Positions 14,469-24,025 are shown, numbered from the stretch's first letter. The stretch is DNA of 64,000 nt from Pseudomonadota bacterium (GCA_019352035.1 JABBNZ010000004.1:36193-100192), one strand, 5' to 3'. A program made the numbers and translations. The notes: a model not told the origin generated them from the sequence alone.

Positions 14469-15680
14469 ATGCAGGTGTATTTGGTCGGCGGTGCCGTGCG
14501 GGACCAGTTGCTCGGGCGTCCCGTTAAGGAGCGTGACTGGGTCGTGGTCGGCGCTTCGCCGCAGGAGCTCGAGCAGCAGGGCTTCGTTCCCGTGGGCCGG
14601 GAGTTTCCGGTGTTCCTGCACCCGCAGACTCACGAGGAGTACGCGCTCGCCCGCCTCGAGCGCAAGGTGGCGCCCGGGTATCGGGGGTTCACGACGCAGT
14701 TCTCCCCGGATGTGACGCTGGAGGAGGATCTGCGCCGCCGGGATCTCACGATCAATGCCATGGCCGAGACGCCCTCCGGCGAGATCGTGGACCCTTACGG
14801 CGGCCGTCGCGATCTCGAGGCGCGGCTGTTGCGGCACGTGTCCGACAGCTTCATCGAGGATCCCGTGCGGGTCCTGCGCGTGGCGCGCTTCGCGGCACGC
14901 TATGCGCAGCTCGGGTTTCGCGTGGCGGAGGAGACCGTCGCGCTCATGCGCACGATGACCGCGTCCGGAGAACTGACCGCGCTCGTTCCGGAGCGGGTCT
15001 GGCAGGAGACCGAGCGTGCGCTCGGCGAGGCGCGTCCCGAGGTTTTCTTCGAGACGTTGCGCGAGTGCGGCGCGCTGCGGGTGATCTTCCCGGAGCTCGA
15101 TGCTCTCTATGGCGTGCCGCAGCCGCCGCGCTGGCATCCGGAAGTGGACACGGGCGTGCACGTCATGCTGGCATTGCGCTATTCAGCAGCCACCGGCGCC
15201 CCCGCGACGGTCCGATTTGCCGCTCTCATGCATGATCTCGGCAAGGCGTTGACGGCTCCGGAGCGCTGGCCGAGCCATCGCGGACATGAGGAGGCCGGCG
15301 TGCCGCTGATCGAGGGGCTCTGCACACGGCTCAAGGTGCCGAACGGCTTCAGGGATCTGGCCGTCATGACGGCGCGGCATCATGCCGTCGTCCACCGCGC
15401 GGCGGAGCTGCGGGCCGCAACCGTGTTGAAACTCCTGGAGGCGACGGACGCGTTCCGCCGGCCGGAGCGGTTCGAGGAGATGCTGGCTGCGTGCGAGGCC
15501 GATGCGCGCGGACGCACCGGCCTCGAGGGGCAACCCTACCCCCAGCGCGACTATCTGCTCCGGGCACGCGCCGCGGCGGCTGCGGTGAGCCTGGACGCGA
15601 GCGAGCGTGAGGGTCTTGCCGGTCCGGCGATCGGGGAGAAGATCCGCGAGAAACGCCTGGCTGCGATTCGAGCGCTTTGA
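14469..15680 (+). CDS. cca: Multifunctional CCA tRNA nucleotidyltransferase
   Basis: [66 protein letters not shown]...[11 protein letters not shown]. Confidence 0.98.
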   Translation: MQVYLVGGAVRDQLLGRPVKERDWVVVGASPQELEQQGFVPVGREFPVFLHPQTHEEYALARLERKVAPGYRGFTTQFSPDVTLEEDLRRRDLTINAMAETPSGEIVDPYGGRRDLEARLLRHVSDSFIEDPVRVLRVARFAARYAQLGFRVAEETVALMRTMTASGELTALVPERVWQETERALGEARPEVFFETLRECGALRVIFPELDALYGVPQPPRWHPEVDTGVHVMLALRYSAATGAPATVRFAALMHDLGKALTAPERWPSHRGHEEAGVPLIEGLCTRLKVPNGFRDLAVMTARHHAVVHRAAELRAATVLKLLEATDAFRRPERFEEMLAACEADARGRTGLEGQPYPQRDYLLRARAAAAAVSLDASEREGLAGPAIGEKIREKRLAAIRAL

Positions 15681-15692
15681 GCCGGCCCTGGC

Positions 15693-16646
15693 TCAATCGT
15701 TGGTCTTGCGGGCGGCGTTGAGCTCGGTCGGCCCGGTGAAAGGGCCCAGGTAGTAGGGCAGCGCCGCGATCATGTGGCGGGGTGAGATCCCGAGCCGCGC
15801 GAGACCGTTCTCGGTGCAGACGCAGTCCACGGCCAGTGAGCGGAAGTTGTCGAGGGTGAGCGGCTTCCCGGGCAACAGACCGAGGATCGCGGCCTGCAGA
15901 CGGCCGAGCGCATCCGGCAGCCTCAGGATGTGGCACGGGAGCTGGGCCACGGCCGAGGTCATGCGCACGATCTGCTCGAGCGTCAGAATTTCCGGGCCGC
16001 AGAGCTCGTATGTCCCGCCGAAACTGCCGCTGTCCTCCAGAGTCCGCACGAACGCCTCCGCCACATCCGCAACGTCCACCGGCGCGAAGCGCGCCTGAGC
16101 GCGCGCCAGTGGCAGAAACCCGCCTCCCAGCCGCAGGAGCGCCGCGAAGCGGTTGGTGAGGGAGTCGCGGGGACCGAAGATCACCGAGGGGCGGAAGATC
16201 GTGAAGTCGAGGTGCCCGGCGGCGGCGCGGATGTGCCCCTCCGCCTCGCCCTTGGAGCGCAGATAGCGGCTGGGGCCCCGATCCCGATCGGCGCCGGCGG
16301 CGCTCATCTGCAGCAGCCGGCGGATGCGGGTCCCGCGCATGGCGGCGATCAGCTTCGCCGCGAAATCCGCGTGAACCGACTGGAATGTGGCGCGGCCGCT
16401 CTCATTGAGGATGCCGATGAGATTGATCACCGCATCCATGCCGGTCAGGAGCTGGCCGAGGGTGCGCGGGTCGTGCACGTTCGCGGTGACGAGCTCGGCG
16501 GTCGAGAGGATCTTGAGATGGTGGGCGTGAGCCGGGCTGCGCGTCGGTACGCGGACCCAATGTCCCTGGCGGACGAGCCTCGTCACGAGCTCCGTGCCGA
16601 GGAAGCCGGCGCCGCCCAGCACACAGATGTTCATCGGTCGCGGCAT
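15693..16646 (-). CDS. NDUFA9-like NAD-dependent epimerase/dehydratase
   Basis: MNICVLGGAGFLGTELVTRLVRQGHWVRVPTRSPAHAHHLKIL...; starts possible at 16646 or 16634. Confidence 0.88.
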   Translation of the reverse strand: MPRPMNICVLGGAGFLGTELVTRLVRQGHWVRVPTRSPAHAHHLKILSTAELVTANVHDPRTLGQLLTGMDAVINLIGILNESGRATFQSVHADFAAKLIAAMRGTRIRRLLQMSAAGADRDRGPSRYLRSKGEAEGHIRAAAGHLDFTIFRPSVIFGPRDSLTNRFAALLRLGGGFLPLARAQARFAPVDVADVAEAFVRTLEDSGSFGGTYELCGPEILTLEQIVRMTSAVAQLPCHILRLPDALGRLQAAILGLLPGKPLTLDNFRSLAVDCVCTENGLARLGISPRHMIAALPYYLGPFTGPTELNAARKTND

Positions 16647-16647
16647 G

Positions 16648-17808
16648 TCATTGCCTCGAGCGAGCAGGTGGGCCGTCCGGCGCGCGAGCCGGGTTGCCGG
16701 CCGGGGCGCGGACGAGCGTGTTGGCGAGGATGGCGTGCCGCTGCTCCCGCCGGCCGTCGTGCAGCAGATCGATGGTGACTTCATCGCCGACCCGCAGGAA
16801 TGCGATCGCATTGCGCAGGTCGGCGTTGGACCGGATGTCGTGGCCGGCAATCGCCGTGATCACATCGCCTGCCCGGACGCCGGCCGCCTCGGCCGGAGAG
16901 CCGCGAACCACTTGCGTCACGAGTCCTCCCGCGGTCCTCTGCAGCCCGAGGGAGCGAGCCACTTCCGGGGTGACGGCATACACGCTGACGCCCAGCTGGC
17001 CGCGTCTGACGGCACCGTACTCGATGAGCTGGCGCATGATGCGCCTGGCGGTATCCACGGGTATGGCGAACCCGATGCCGATGTTGCCGCCGCTGCCCGA
17101 GAGGATGGCCGTGTTGATGCCGACCAGATGGCCGCGCAGATCGACGAGCGCTCCTCCCGAGTTGCCGGGATTGATCGAGGCGTCCGTCTGGATGTAGTCC
17201 TCATAATGGTTGGGGCTGAGGCCGGAGCGCCGCAACCCGCTGACGATGCCCGCGGTTGCGGAGTCCGGCAGCCCGAACGGATTGCCGATCGCCACCACGA
17301 AATCGCCCACCGCCAGCTTCGCGGAATCGCCGAGCGCGACCTGGGCCAGGCCGTGGGCGTGGACCTGCACCACCGCGACGTCGGAAGGAGGGTCGGCACC
17401 GACCAGCTTCGCTTTGAGTTTACGCCCGTCCTCCAGAGTGACGGTGATGCCGGTGGCGTGATCCACCACGTGGGCGTTGGTCAGGATGTAGCCGCGCCTG
17501 GCATCGACGATGACGCCGGAGCCCGCCGCTGCGAACGGTTGCTCGTCGTGATCCTGGCCCGGGAGGTTGCGAAAGAAGCGGTTGAAAAAGGGGTCGTCGT
17601 GCAGCGGATCGCCGCTGTCGCGCTCAGGCCGGACGCCTCGTATGGAGATCGTGACGACTGCGGGCGACACCCGGCGGATCATGGGGGCGAGCGAGGGGCC
17701 CCGCGTCCCGATCACGGCGGCGGGTATCGCGGCGGCTGCGGCCGCGAAAGGCATTCCTGCCGCGGCCGCGATGAGCAGGGCGGTGAAGGCAAGCTCCCGG
17801 GAGTTCAT
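16648..17808 (-). CDS. DegQ/Do-type periplasmic serine protease with one PDZ domain
   Basis: Signal peptide; YILTNAHVVDHA (His), INPGNSGGALVDL (Ser), GSPAEAAGVRAGDVITAI (PDZ). ATG 17808 preferred. Confidence 0.93.
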   Translation of the reverse strand: MNSRELAFTALLIAAAAGMPFAAAAAAIPAAVIGTRGPSLAPMIRRVSPAVVTISIRGVRPERDSGDPLHDDPFFNRFFRNLPGQDHDEQPFAAAGSGVIVDARRGYILTNAHVVDHATGITVTLEDGRKLKAKLVGADPPSDVAVVQVHAHGLAQVALGDSAKLAVGDFVVAIGNPFGLPDSATAGIVSGLRRSGLSPNHYEDYIQTDASINPGNSGGALVDLRGHLVGINTAILSGSGGNIGIGFAIPVDTARRIMRQLIEYGAVRRGQLGVSVYAVTPEVARSLGLQRTAGGLVTQVVRGSPAEAAGVRAGDVITAIAGHDIRSNADLRNAIAFLRVGDEVTIDLLHDGRREQRHAILANTLVRAPAGNPARAPDGPPARSRQ

Positions 17809-17820
17809 GAGATTATAGAA

Positions 17821-17979
17821 AAGCGCTGGATCCGGGCTCATGCCCGGCCCGACGCTGCTTTGGGCAAAGAGCGGGGTTTAGGCAGGACGCCGTGCCCAAA
17901 GCGCCGCCACCCGCGGCGGCGGGGCGCCTTCCTGGGCCTGGGGGCATGCGTTCGCTCCGCTTCATGATTCGGGATCGAC
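17821..17979 (-). repeat. Dispersed intergenic repeat copy A, immediately 5' of degQ-type gene
   Basis: AAGCGCTGGATCCGGGCTCATGCCCGGCCC...GCTTTGGGCAAA...TCATGATTCGGGATCGAC; matches the reverse complement of 61511-61767 at both ends. Confidence 0.75.
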
Positions 17980-18057
17980 CGTGTCGATGGATATCTACGG
18001 AGAGCCCATTCTACAAGTCCGCCGGGCCGGGGACGAAGTCCGTAAAAGCCCCGGTGA

Positions 18058-18086
18058 AGCTGCCGGGAGCGGGGCTCCCGGCAGCT
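18058..18086. terminator. Strong GC hairpin downstream of hsp20, terminator-like without a good U-tract
   Basis: AGCTGCCGGGAG-CGGGG-CTCCCGGCAGCT perfect 12-bp inverted repeat. Confidence 0.45.
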
Positions 18087-18103
18087 CGGGGGGATGGGGC
18101 CCT

Positions 18104-18538
18104 TCAGGCCGCGGCGACCTCGATGCGCCGCGGCTGCAGCTTCGCCTGCTTCGGAATCGTCACCTCGAGCACGCCGTGAGCATGCTTCGCGGTGATCGAC
18201 TCCAGGTTCGCGCTCTCCGGCAGGGTGAAGCGCCGCAGGAACCTGCCGCTGCGCCGCTCGAGACGCCGGTAGGCGCTCGATTCCCCCTGCGCGAGCGCAT
18301 GCCGCTCGCCCCGGATGGTGAGGACGCCCTTATCGGCAGTGATCTCGATGTCCTTCGACTCCACGCCGGGGACGTCGACCAACACCGCGAACCGCTCCGG
18401 CTCCTCGTAGACGTCGACCTGCGGGAGCCACCAGCCGCCCTCGGATTCGCCGGCGTCGGCGGTGGGGGGGAATGCCTCATCGAATTGCCGATGCAGGCGG
18501 TTGACGAGCGACCAGGGCTCGTAGCGCAGAATGGTCAT
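18104..18538 (-). CDS. Hsp20/alpha-crystallin family small heat shock protein
   Basis: MTILRYEPWSLVNRLHRQFDEAF...VDVYEEPERFAVLVDVPGVESKDIEITADKGVLTIRGERHA...GRFLRRFTLPESANLESITAKHAHGVLEVTIPKQ. Confidence 0.96.
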   Translation of the reverse strand: MTILRYEPWSLVNRLHRQFDEAFPPTADAGESEGGWWLPQVDVYEEPERFAVLVDVPGVESKDIEITADKGVLTIRGERHALAQGESSAYRRLERRSGRFLRRFTLPESANLESITAKHAHGVLEVTIPKQAKLQPRRIEVAAA

Positions 18539-18600
18539 GTTACAAACCTCCAAGCGAGAGTGGATGTCAGGCCGTCAGCCTCACTATGTCGTTGGAGGCG

Positions 18601-18629
18601 ATTTGCGGGCGGGCGGGCCGCGTTTCAAG
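18601..18629 (-). promoter_or_regulatory. Candidate sigma-32-like promoter for hsp20
   Basis: Minus strand CTTGAAA (18629-18623), then GC-rich spacer, then CCCGCAAAT (18609-18601); compared with CTTGAAA...CCCCATNT. Confidence 0.35.
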
Positions 18630-18774
18630 CGGCGAGCGCCCGCGCCCGACGCGCGGGCCGGGGGCCCTGCCGCCATGGATGGCCAGTGGCACGGCCCAGC
18701 CTGCTGCGTTGGCGAGTGGCAAAACCTGGAGCGCGGCATGTGGACATGCTGTGCAGAACATGTGAGCGGGCTGA

Positions 18775-18790
18775 GCACAATATATTGGGG
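18775..18790. promoter_or_regulatory. NrdR-box-like site 1
   Basis: GCACAATATATTGGGG, 13/16 to ACACWATATATWGTGT, upstream of class II RNR. Confidence 0.4.
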
Positions 18791-18950
18791 TTGCGCAAGC
18801 CGCGAAAAAGGGGCTTCCGAAAATTCTTAAGGATGTCCGTCGCGGCCCATTACGCTGTAAGTTATTGTTTTATAAGACTGCATTTTGACCGCTGAAATAT
18901 GTCCGAGAATCTTGACGCCTGCCGGGGTGCTCATTAGGCTCTGTACCCCG

Positions 18951-18966
18951 ACACAAGATCTTGTGC
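18951..18966. promoter_or_regulatory. NrdR-box-like site 2
   Basis: ACACAAGATCTTGTGC, 13/16 to ACACWATATATWGTGT with a perfect 14-bp palindrome CACAAGATCTTGTG. Confidence 0.45.
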
Positions 18967-19140
18967 CCGCGAGGCGGCTCCACGGGATCGCGCGTTCGGG
19001 GAGGTTCAGGGGGCGCCGGCTGCCAGAGCAGCGAGCGGGCAATCCCGCCGGCATAGGCCGCTTCGCGCGGCCGCGCGAAGCCGCATCCCCTGTGATCCGT
19101 AGGACAGGCGTGCTAAAGACAATCGGAGCGCCGCGGACAC

Positions 19141-22100
19141 ATGAATACCGTCGTGAAGATCGAGCCGAAGGATATCGATGCCATTCCGTTCCAGGAGGCA
19201 TCGCTTGACATCTGGGACAAGAAATACCGCCTGACCGCCAAAGACGGGACGCCCATCGATAGGACGATGGACGATACCTACAAGCGCGTCGCCCGTGCGC
19301 TCGCCGATGTCGAGCGTGAAGAGGTGCGCGAGCACTGGTACGAGCGGTTCCTCTGGGCTCTGCGCCGCGGCGCCATTCCCGCGGGACGCGTGACTTCCAA
19401 CGCGGGCGCGCTGGAGCACAAGCCGGCCACCTCCACGATCAACTGCACGGTGTCGGGAACGATCCGCGACTCGATGGACGACATTTTGCGAAAGGTCCAT
19501 GAAGCCGGCCTGACACTCAAGGCCGGCTGCGGCATCGGCTACGAGCACTCCACCCTGCGGCCGCGCGGCGCCTACGTCTCCGGTGCGGGCGCCTACACGT
19601 CAGGTCCGCTGTCGTTCATGGATATCTACGACAAGATGTGCTTCACGGTCTCCTCGGCCGGGGGGCGCCGCGGCGCGCAGATGGGCACGTTCGACGTAGG
19701 GCACCCCGACGCCATGGAGTTCATCCGCGCCAAACGTGAGAACGGCAGGCTGCGTCAGTTCAACCTGTCGCTCCTCATCACCGATGAGTTCATGGCCGCC
19801 GTGCGCGAGAACCGCGAGTGGAAGCTGGCGTTTCCCGTCATCCGCACGGAGATCGAGGGCGAACAGCCTGATCTGACCGACAGCGCCAGTTACGTCTGGC
19901 GCGAATGGCCGGTTCACGATGGCTACATCGTGAACGAGGAAGGCCTGGTCGCCTGCAAGGTGTACAAGACACTGCCGGCCCGGCGCATGTGGGACGTCAT
20001 CATGACGTCGACCTACGATTTCGCCGAGCCGGGATTCATCCTCATCGACCGCGTCAACGAGATGAACAACAACTGGTGGTGCGAGAACATCCGCGCCACC
20101 AATCCGTGCGTCACCGCGGATACCCGGCTGGCGACCCAGTATGGACTCGTGCGTATCGGCGATCTCCATGATGCGCGCGTGGACATTCAGGCCACGGTGG
20201 ATCGCCGGGCTCTCGGCGAGAGCGAAGGCGGAGTGGCTGTGCGTCCCGCGGTGCCCGCGTTCATGACGGCTCCATCGGCTGATGTATATCGAGTAGTCAC
20301 CGAAGCGGGTTACGAGATCAAGGCCACTGAGTGGCACGACTTCTACACCACCCGCGGCAAGGTCAAGCTCAAGGATCTCAAGCCCGGTGACGAGCTGCTG
20401 ATCCAGTCGGGCAAAGGACAGTTCGGCGGCTGCGGCGGCGCAGAGGTTGGCGTGTTGCTGGGCCTGATCACCGCAGACGGGCACATCACCAACCACGGCA
20501 AAGGGCGGCAAGCCGCCGTGGTGAACTTGTGGGGCGCGGACCGCGATTACGCTGATGTTCTGGTGTCCTACGTCAACACCATGATTACGGGTTGGGCTGC
20601 CGGGCCAAGGAATTACCGCGTGAGCGCGGTTGCGGTACCGGAGCGGAACCTGGTGATGATTCGCTCCGTGATCCTCATGCGCTACCTCAGGGAATTTTAC
20701 GGAATCAGCGTGGCGTGCAAGACCGCCGTGCCGGAGATCATCTGGCGCGGCAACGAGGAGTGCGTCAAGGGGTATCTGCGCGGATTGTTCCAATCTGACG
20801 GCACGGTGAACACGAGCGGAAACGCCGGTACCAGCTGCTCGGTTCGTCTGGCTTCCTGCCATCCGTCGCTCCTCAGGGACGTGCAGATGCTGCTCGCGAA
20901 CATCGGCATCTTCTCGAGCGTGCACAAGCGCCGTGAAGCGGGTGAGAGGCTTCTGCCGGACGGCAAGGGCGGCAAGAAGGCTTATGCATGCAAGGCCGAC
21001 TATGAGCTCATCGTCGACGGGGAGTCGCGTGAGCGCTTCATGTCGGAAATCGGCTTCCTCGCGGATCCGAAAAAGGAGAAGTACGAAAGATGGGCGGAAG
21101 GCAAAGCGCCGCGGAAAACCCAGCGATTTGCCAGCCGCATCGCTGAAATCGTGTACGTGGGCAAGGAGGCCGTGTTCGATACGACCCAGCCTGACCACAA
21201 TGCCGTGATCTTCAACGGCATCGTGACAGGGCAATGCGGAGAGCAGCCATTGCCGCCGTACGGGTCATGTCTGTTAGGTTCAGTGAACCTGACTCGCTTT
21301 GTGCGGGAGCCGTTCACCGAGCGCGCCAAGTTCGATTGGGAGGAGTACCGCGCGGTGGTGAAGGTCTTCACGCGCATGCTCGACAACGTCGTGGAGATCA
21401 ACGGACTGCCGCTCGAGAAGCAGCGCGAAGAGATTCTGCGCAAGCGCCGCCACGGCATGGGGTACCTGGGCCTCGGGAGCACGATGACGCTGCTGCGCAT
21501 GAAGTACGGCTCGTCCGAGTCGACCCGCTTCACGGAGGAAGTGTCGCGCGAGATGGCCCTGGCCGGCTGGGAAGCGGGGCTCGAGCTGGCGCGCGAGAAG
21601 GGGCCGGCACCCATCATGAACGAGGGTTTCAAGGTCACGAAGGAGATGCTGAGGAAGCGTCCCGAGATGGCCCGCGACGGCTGGAAGCCCGGCGACAAGA
21701 TCCCCGGGCGGATTCTGCACGCGAAATACAGCCGCTACATGCAGCGCGTTGCGCAAGTCGCGCCCAGGCTGGTGGAAGAGCTGGCGGAGACCGGCTCCCG
21801 ATTCACGCACCACACTTCGATAGCGCCGACGGGGACGATCTCGCTCTCGCTCGCCAACAATGCATCGAACGGCATCGAGCCCTCATTCGCACATTATTAC
21901 TTCCGCAACGTGATCAGGGGCGGCAAGAAGTCGAAGGAGAAGGTCGACGTCTACTCCTTCGAGCTGCTGGCCTACCGTGAGCTCATGAACCCGAAAGCGA
22001 AGCCCGGCTCGACCGCGGAGGGCGAGAGACTGCCGGACTATTTCATCGCGTCCGAGGACGTCAAGCCGAGCGAGCATGTGGACGTGCAGGCTGCGGCACA

Positions 22101-22416
22101 GAGATGGGTGGACTCTTCCATCTCCAAAACGGCGAATGTGCCGACGGATTTTCCCTACGAGAAGTTCAAGGACATTTATCTCTACGCTCACGAGAAGGGT
22201 CTGAAGGGCTGCACCACGTTCCGCTTCAATCCGGAAGCGTTTCAGGGCGTCCTGGTGAAGGAGCAGGACCTGAAGAATACGACTTACAAGTTCACGCTGG
22301 ATGACGGAACGGTCGTGGAGGCGCGCGGTGATGAGGAAATCGAGTACGACGGGGAGCTGCACACAGCGGCGAACCTATTTGACGCGATGAAGGACGGCTA
22401 CTATGGACGGTACTGA
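19141..22416 (+). CDS. nrdJ: Adenosylcobalamin-dependent (class II) ribonucleotide reductase, NrdJa-type, interrupted by an intein
   Basis: GRVTSNAGALEHKPATSTINCTVSGTI...GCGIGYEHSTLRPRG...IRATNP-[intein]-CGEQPLPPYGSCLLGSVNLTRFV...THHTSIAPTGTISL. Confidence 0.96.
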   Translation: MNTVVKIEPKDIDAIPFQEASLDIWDKKYRLTAKDGTPIDRTMDDTYKRVARALADVEREEVREHWYERFLWALRRGAIPAGRVTSNAGALEHKPATSTINCTVSGTIRDSMDDILRKVHEAGLTLKAGCGIGYEHSTLRPRGAYVSGAGAYTSGPLSFMDIYDKMCFTVSSAGGRRGAQMGTFDVGHPDAMEFIRAKRENGRLRQFNLSLLITDEFMAAVRENREWKLAFPVIRTEIEGEQPDLTDSASYVWREWPVHDGYIVNEEGLVACKVYKTLPARRMWDVIMTSTYDFAEPGFILIDRVNEMNNNWWCENIRATNPCVTADTRLATQYGLVRIGDLHDARVDIQATVDRRALGESEGGVAVRPAVPAFMTAPSADVYRVVTEAGYEIKATEWHDFYTTRGKVKLKDLKPGDELLIQSGKGQFGGCGGAEVGVLLGLITADGHITNHGKGRQAAVVNLWGADRDYADVLVSYVNTMITGWAAGPRNYRVSAVAVPERNLVMIRSVILMRYLREFYGISVACKTAVPEIIWRGNEECVKGYLRGLFQSDGTVNTSGNAGTSCSVRLASCHPSLLRDVQMLLANIGIFSSVHKRREAGERLLPDGKGGKKAYACKADYELIVDGESRERFMSEIGFLADPKKEKYERWAEGKAPRKTQRFASRIAEIVYVGKEAVFDTTQPDHNAVIFNGIVTGQCGEQPLPPYGSCLLGSVNLTRFVREPFTERAKFDWEEYRAVVKVFTRMLDNVVEINGLPLEKQREEILRKRRHGMGYLGLGSTMTLLRMKYGSSESTRFTEEVSREMALAGWEAGLELAREKGPAPIMNEGFKVTKEMLRKRPEMARDGWKPGDKIPGRILHAKYSRYMQRVAQVAPRLVEELAETGSRFTHHTSIAPTGTISLSLANNASNGIEPSFAHYYFRNVIRGGKKSKEKVDVYSFELLAYRELMNPKAKPGSTAEGERLPDYFIASEDVKPSEHVDVQAAAQRWVDSSISKTANVPTDFPYEKFKDIYLYAHEKGLKGCTTFRFNPEAFQGVLVKEQDLKNTTYKFTLDDGTVVEARGDEEIEYDGELHTAANLFDAMKDGYYGRY
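20107..21234 (+). other. In-frame intein (376 aa) with LAGLIDADG homing endonuclease, between NP and CGEQ of the RNR active site
   Basis: Starts CVTADTRLATQYGLVRIGDL (Cys1 at 20107-20109); block B-like ATEWHDFYTTRG; DOD motifs LLGLITADGHIT and YLRGLFQSDGTVN; ends VFDTTQPDHNAVIFNGIVTGQ before Cys+1 at 21235. Confidence 0.96.
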
Positions 22417-22464
22417 GCACGTTGTGATGCAGCGTATGCGGCCCCGTATACTGGAACTCAGACC

Positions 22465-23217
22465 ATGACCATCAAGATCGAGCGCAAAATCGTCAAGTAC
22501 CAGGTGCAGAAGCCGGAGGACACAGCGGCGGCGGCAGCGGCGGAACCTGCGAAAGCTGCGAAAGCGGCTCCGGCATCGCCGACCGAGGAGGTCTTTCGCG
22601 ACAAGAACGGCCGCACCGCGAAAGTCATCCGGATGCACGAGAAGCTCGAGCGTCCGGAGGTGCTGATCGGCTCCACTTACAAGGTCAAGACGCCGATCTC
22701 CGATCACGCGATGTACGTGACCATCAACGATATCGTGCTGAACGAGGGCACGGAGTACGAGCAGCGCCGGCCCTTCGAGATCTTCATCAACTCGAAGAAT
22801 CTCGACCACTTTCAGTGGATCGTGGCGCTGACGCGGATCATTTCCGCGGTCTTTCGCAAGGGGGGCGACGTCACCTTCCTGGTCGATGAGCTGAAGGCCG
22901 TCTTCGACCCCCGCGGCGGCTACTGGCAGCCGGGAGGCAAGTTCATGTCTTCCATCATCGCCGAGCTGGGCTATGTCATCGAGAAGCACCTGCAGACCAT
23001 CGGCCTCATGCGTAAGCCCCAGCTGGACGAGCATCAGCAGAAGCTGGTGGACGAGAAGCGCGCGGAATTCGAGGCGCGCGCGAAGCAGGCGGATGCCTTC
23101 GCGAAGTCTCACTTCCCTGAAGGCGCCCAGCTTTGCGGCAAGTGCAGCACCGCGGCGGTGGTCATGATGGACGGCTGCATGACGTGCCTCAACTGCGGCG
23201 ACTCCAAGTGCGGCTGA
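22465..23217 (+). CDS. NrdJb-type class II RNR subunit (TSCPD domain, C-terminal Cys motif)
   Basis: RPEVLIGSTYKVKTPISDHAMYVTINDIVLNEGTEYEQRRPFEIFINSKNLDHFQWIVALTRIISAVF...CGKCSTAAVVMMDGCMTCLNCGDSKCG; follows nrdJa by 48 bp. Confidence 0.9.
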   Translation: MTIKIERKIVKYQVQKPEDTAAAAAAEPAKAAKAAPASPTEEVFRDKNGRTAKVIRMHEKLERPEVLIGSTYKVKTPISDHAMYVTINDIVLNEGTEYEQRRPFEIFINSKNLDHFQWIVALTRIISAVFRKGGDVTFLVDELKAVFDPRGGYWQPGGKFMSSIIAELGYVIEKHLQTIGLMRKPQLDEHQQKLVDEKRAEFEARAKQADAFAKSHFPEGAQLCGKCSTAAVVMMDGCMTCLNCGDSKCG

Positions 23218-23275
23218 GGGTGTCGGGGCCGCGGCGCTGAAGCGGCGGGGCGATTTCGCGCCGCGCGCGTGAGCC

Positions 23276-24025
23276 TCAGCTCTGCCGCGTGCGACGCCGG
23301 CGGCCGAGCATCAGGCAGCCGAGGAGGCCCGCTCCGAAGAGGGCGAGCGAACCGGGCTCGGACGCCTGCACGACGCTGGTGTCGAAGCTGTAGAAGGGAT
23401 CCGGCACCGCGCTGGTGCCTGTCGAGAACGCGGCGGCGACGGTCAGCGAGTAAGACCGGATGGGATCCGGACCGCCGGTGAGTGTGGCGCCCGTGCTGCC
23501 GCTGCTCAGGTTGAGCGTGCCGATCAGATTGCTCGGGCCGCAGTTCGTTGCGGGGTTCCCGGGATCGCTCGGATTGCAGAAGTAGCTGCCGCTGGTGTCC
23601 CACCAGGCGGAGGTGGTCAACGCGCCGCTGTTGATCGTGCCGCCATACTGCAGCAGGAAGCCGTTCTCGCCGATGACCTGATTAAAGCCGGGGGCGCTGA
23701 TCACGATCGACAGGGGGTCCGTAGAGCAGCCGCCCGCTGCAGTCACGCATGTCGAGGCGACACCGCCCAGGTCGATGCCGGCATTGGTGTTGAGCGTGGG
23801 CGCATAGCTGATGGCGGCGAGGGCGACCGTCCAGCCATTCAGGGCCGTCGTGGTGGCATACGTCGCGATGGATGGGGAGCCGGTGGTGGAGGTGCTGCCC
23901 ATCACCGTGGCGGTCGCCGTGCCGCTTTGCAGGAATACCTCGATGGGATCGGCAAAAGCCGGGCTGGCGGCCATCGCGCTGGCGACGATCGCGCCAAGTC
24001 CAAGGGTGGCAATGCGGCTGAGCAT
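23276..24025 (-). CDS. PEP-CTERM sorting domain-containing exported protein
   Basis: Signal peptide MLSRIATLGLGAIVASAMAASPAFA; C-terminus ASEPGSLALFGAGLLGCLMLGRRRRTRQS. Confidence 0.85.
   Translation of the reverse strand: MLSRIATLGLGAIVASAMAASPAFADPIEVFLQSGTATATVMGSTSTTGSPSIATYATTTALNGWTVALAAISYAPTLNTNAGIDLGGVASTCVTAAGGCSTDPLSIVISAPGFNQVIGENGFLLQYGGTINSGALTTSAWWDTSGSYFCNPSDPGNPATNCGPSNLIGTLNLSSGSTGATLTGGPDPIRSYSLTVAAAFSTGTSAVPDPFYSFDTSVVQASEPGSLALFGAGLLGCLMLGRRRRTRQS

Noticed and set aside
18885-19140. Possible cobalamin riboswitch upstream of B12-dependent nrdJ
   Set aside because: No convincing B12-box (AGYCMGGAGACCKGCC-like) sequence by eye; NrdR-like sites explain the region better.
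19600-21234. 544-aa minus-strand ORF opposite nrdJ and its intein
   Set aside because: No recognisable domain; complementary to conserved RNR and intein motifs.
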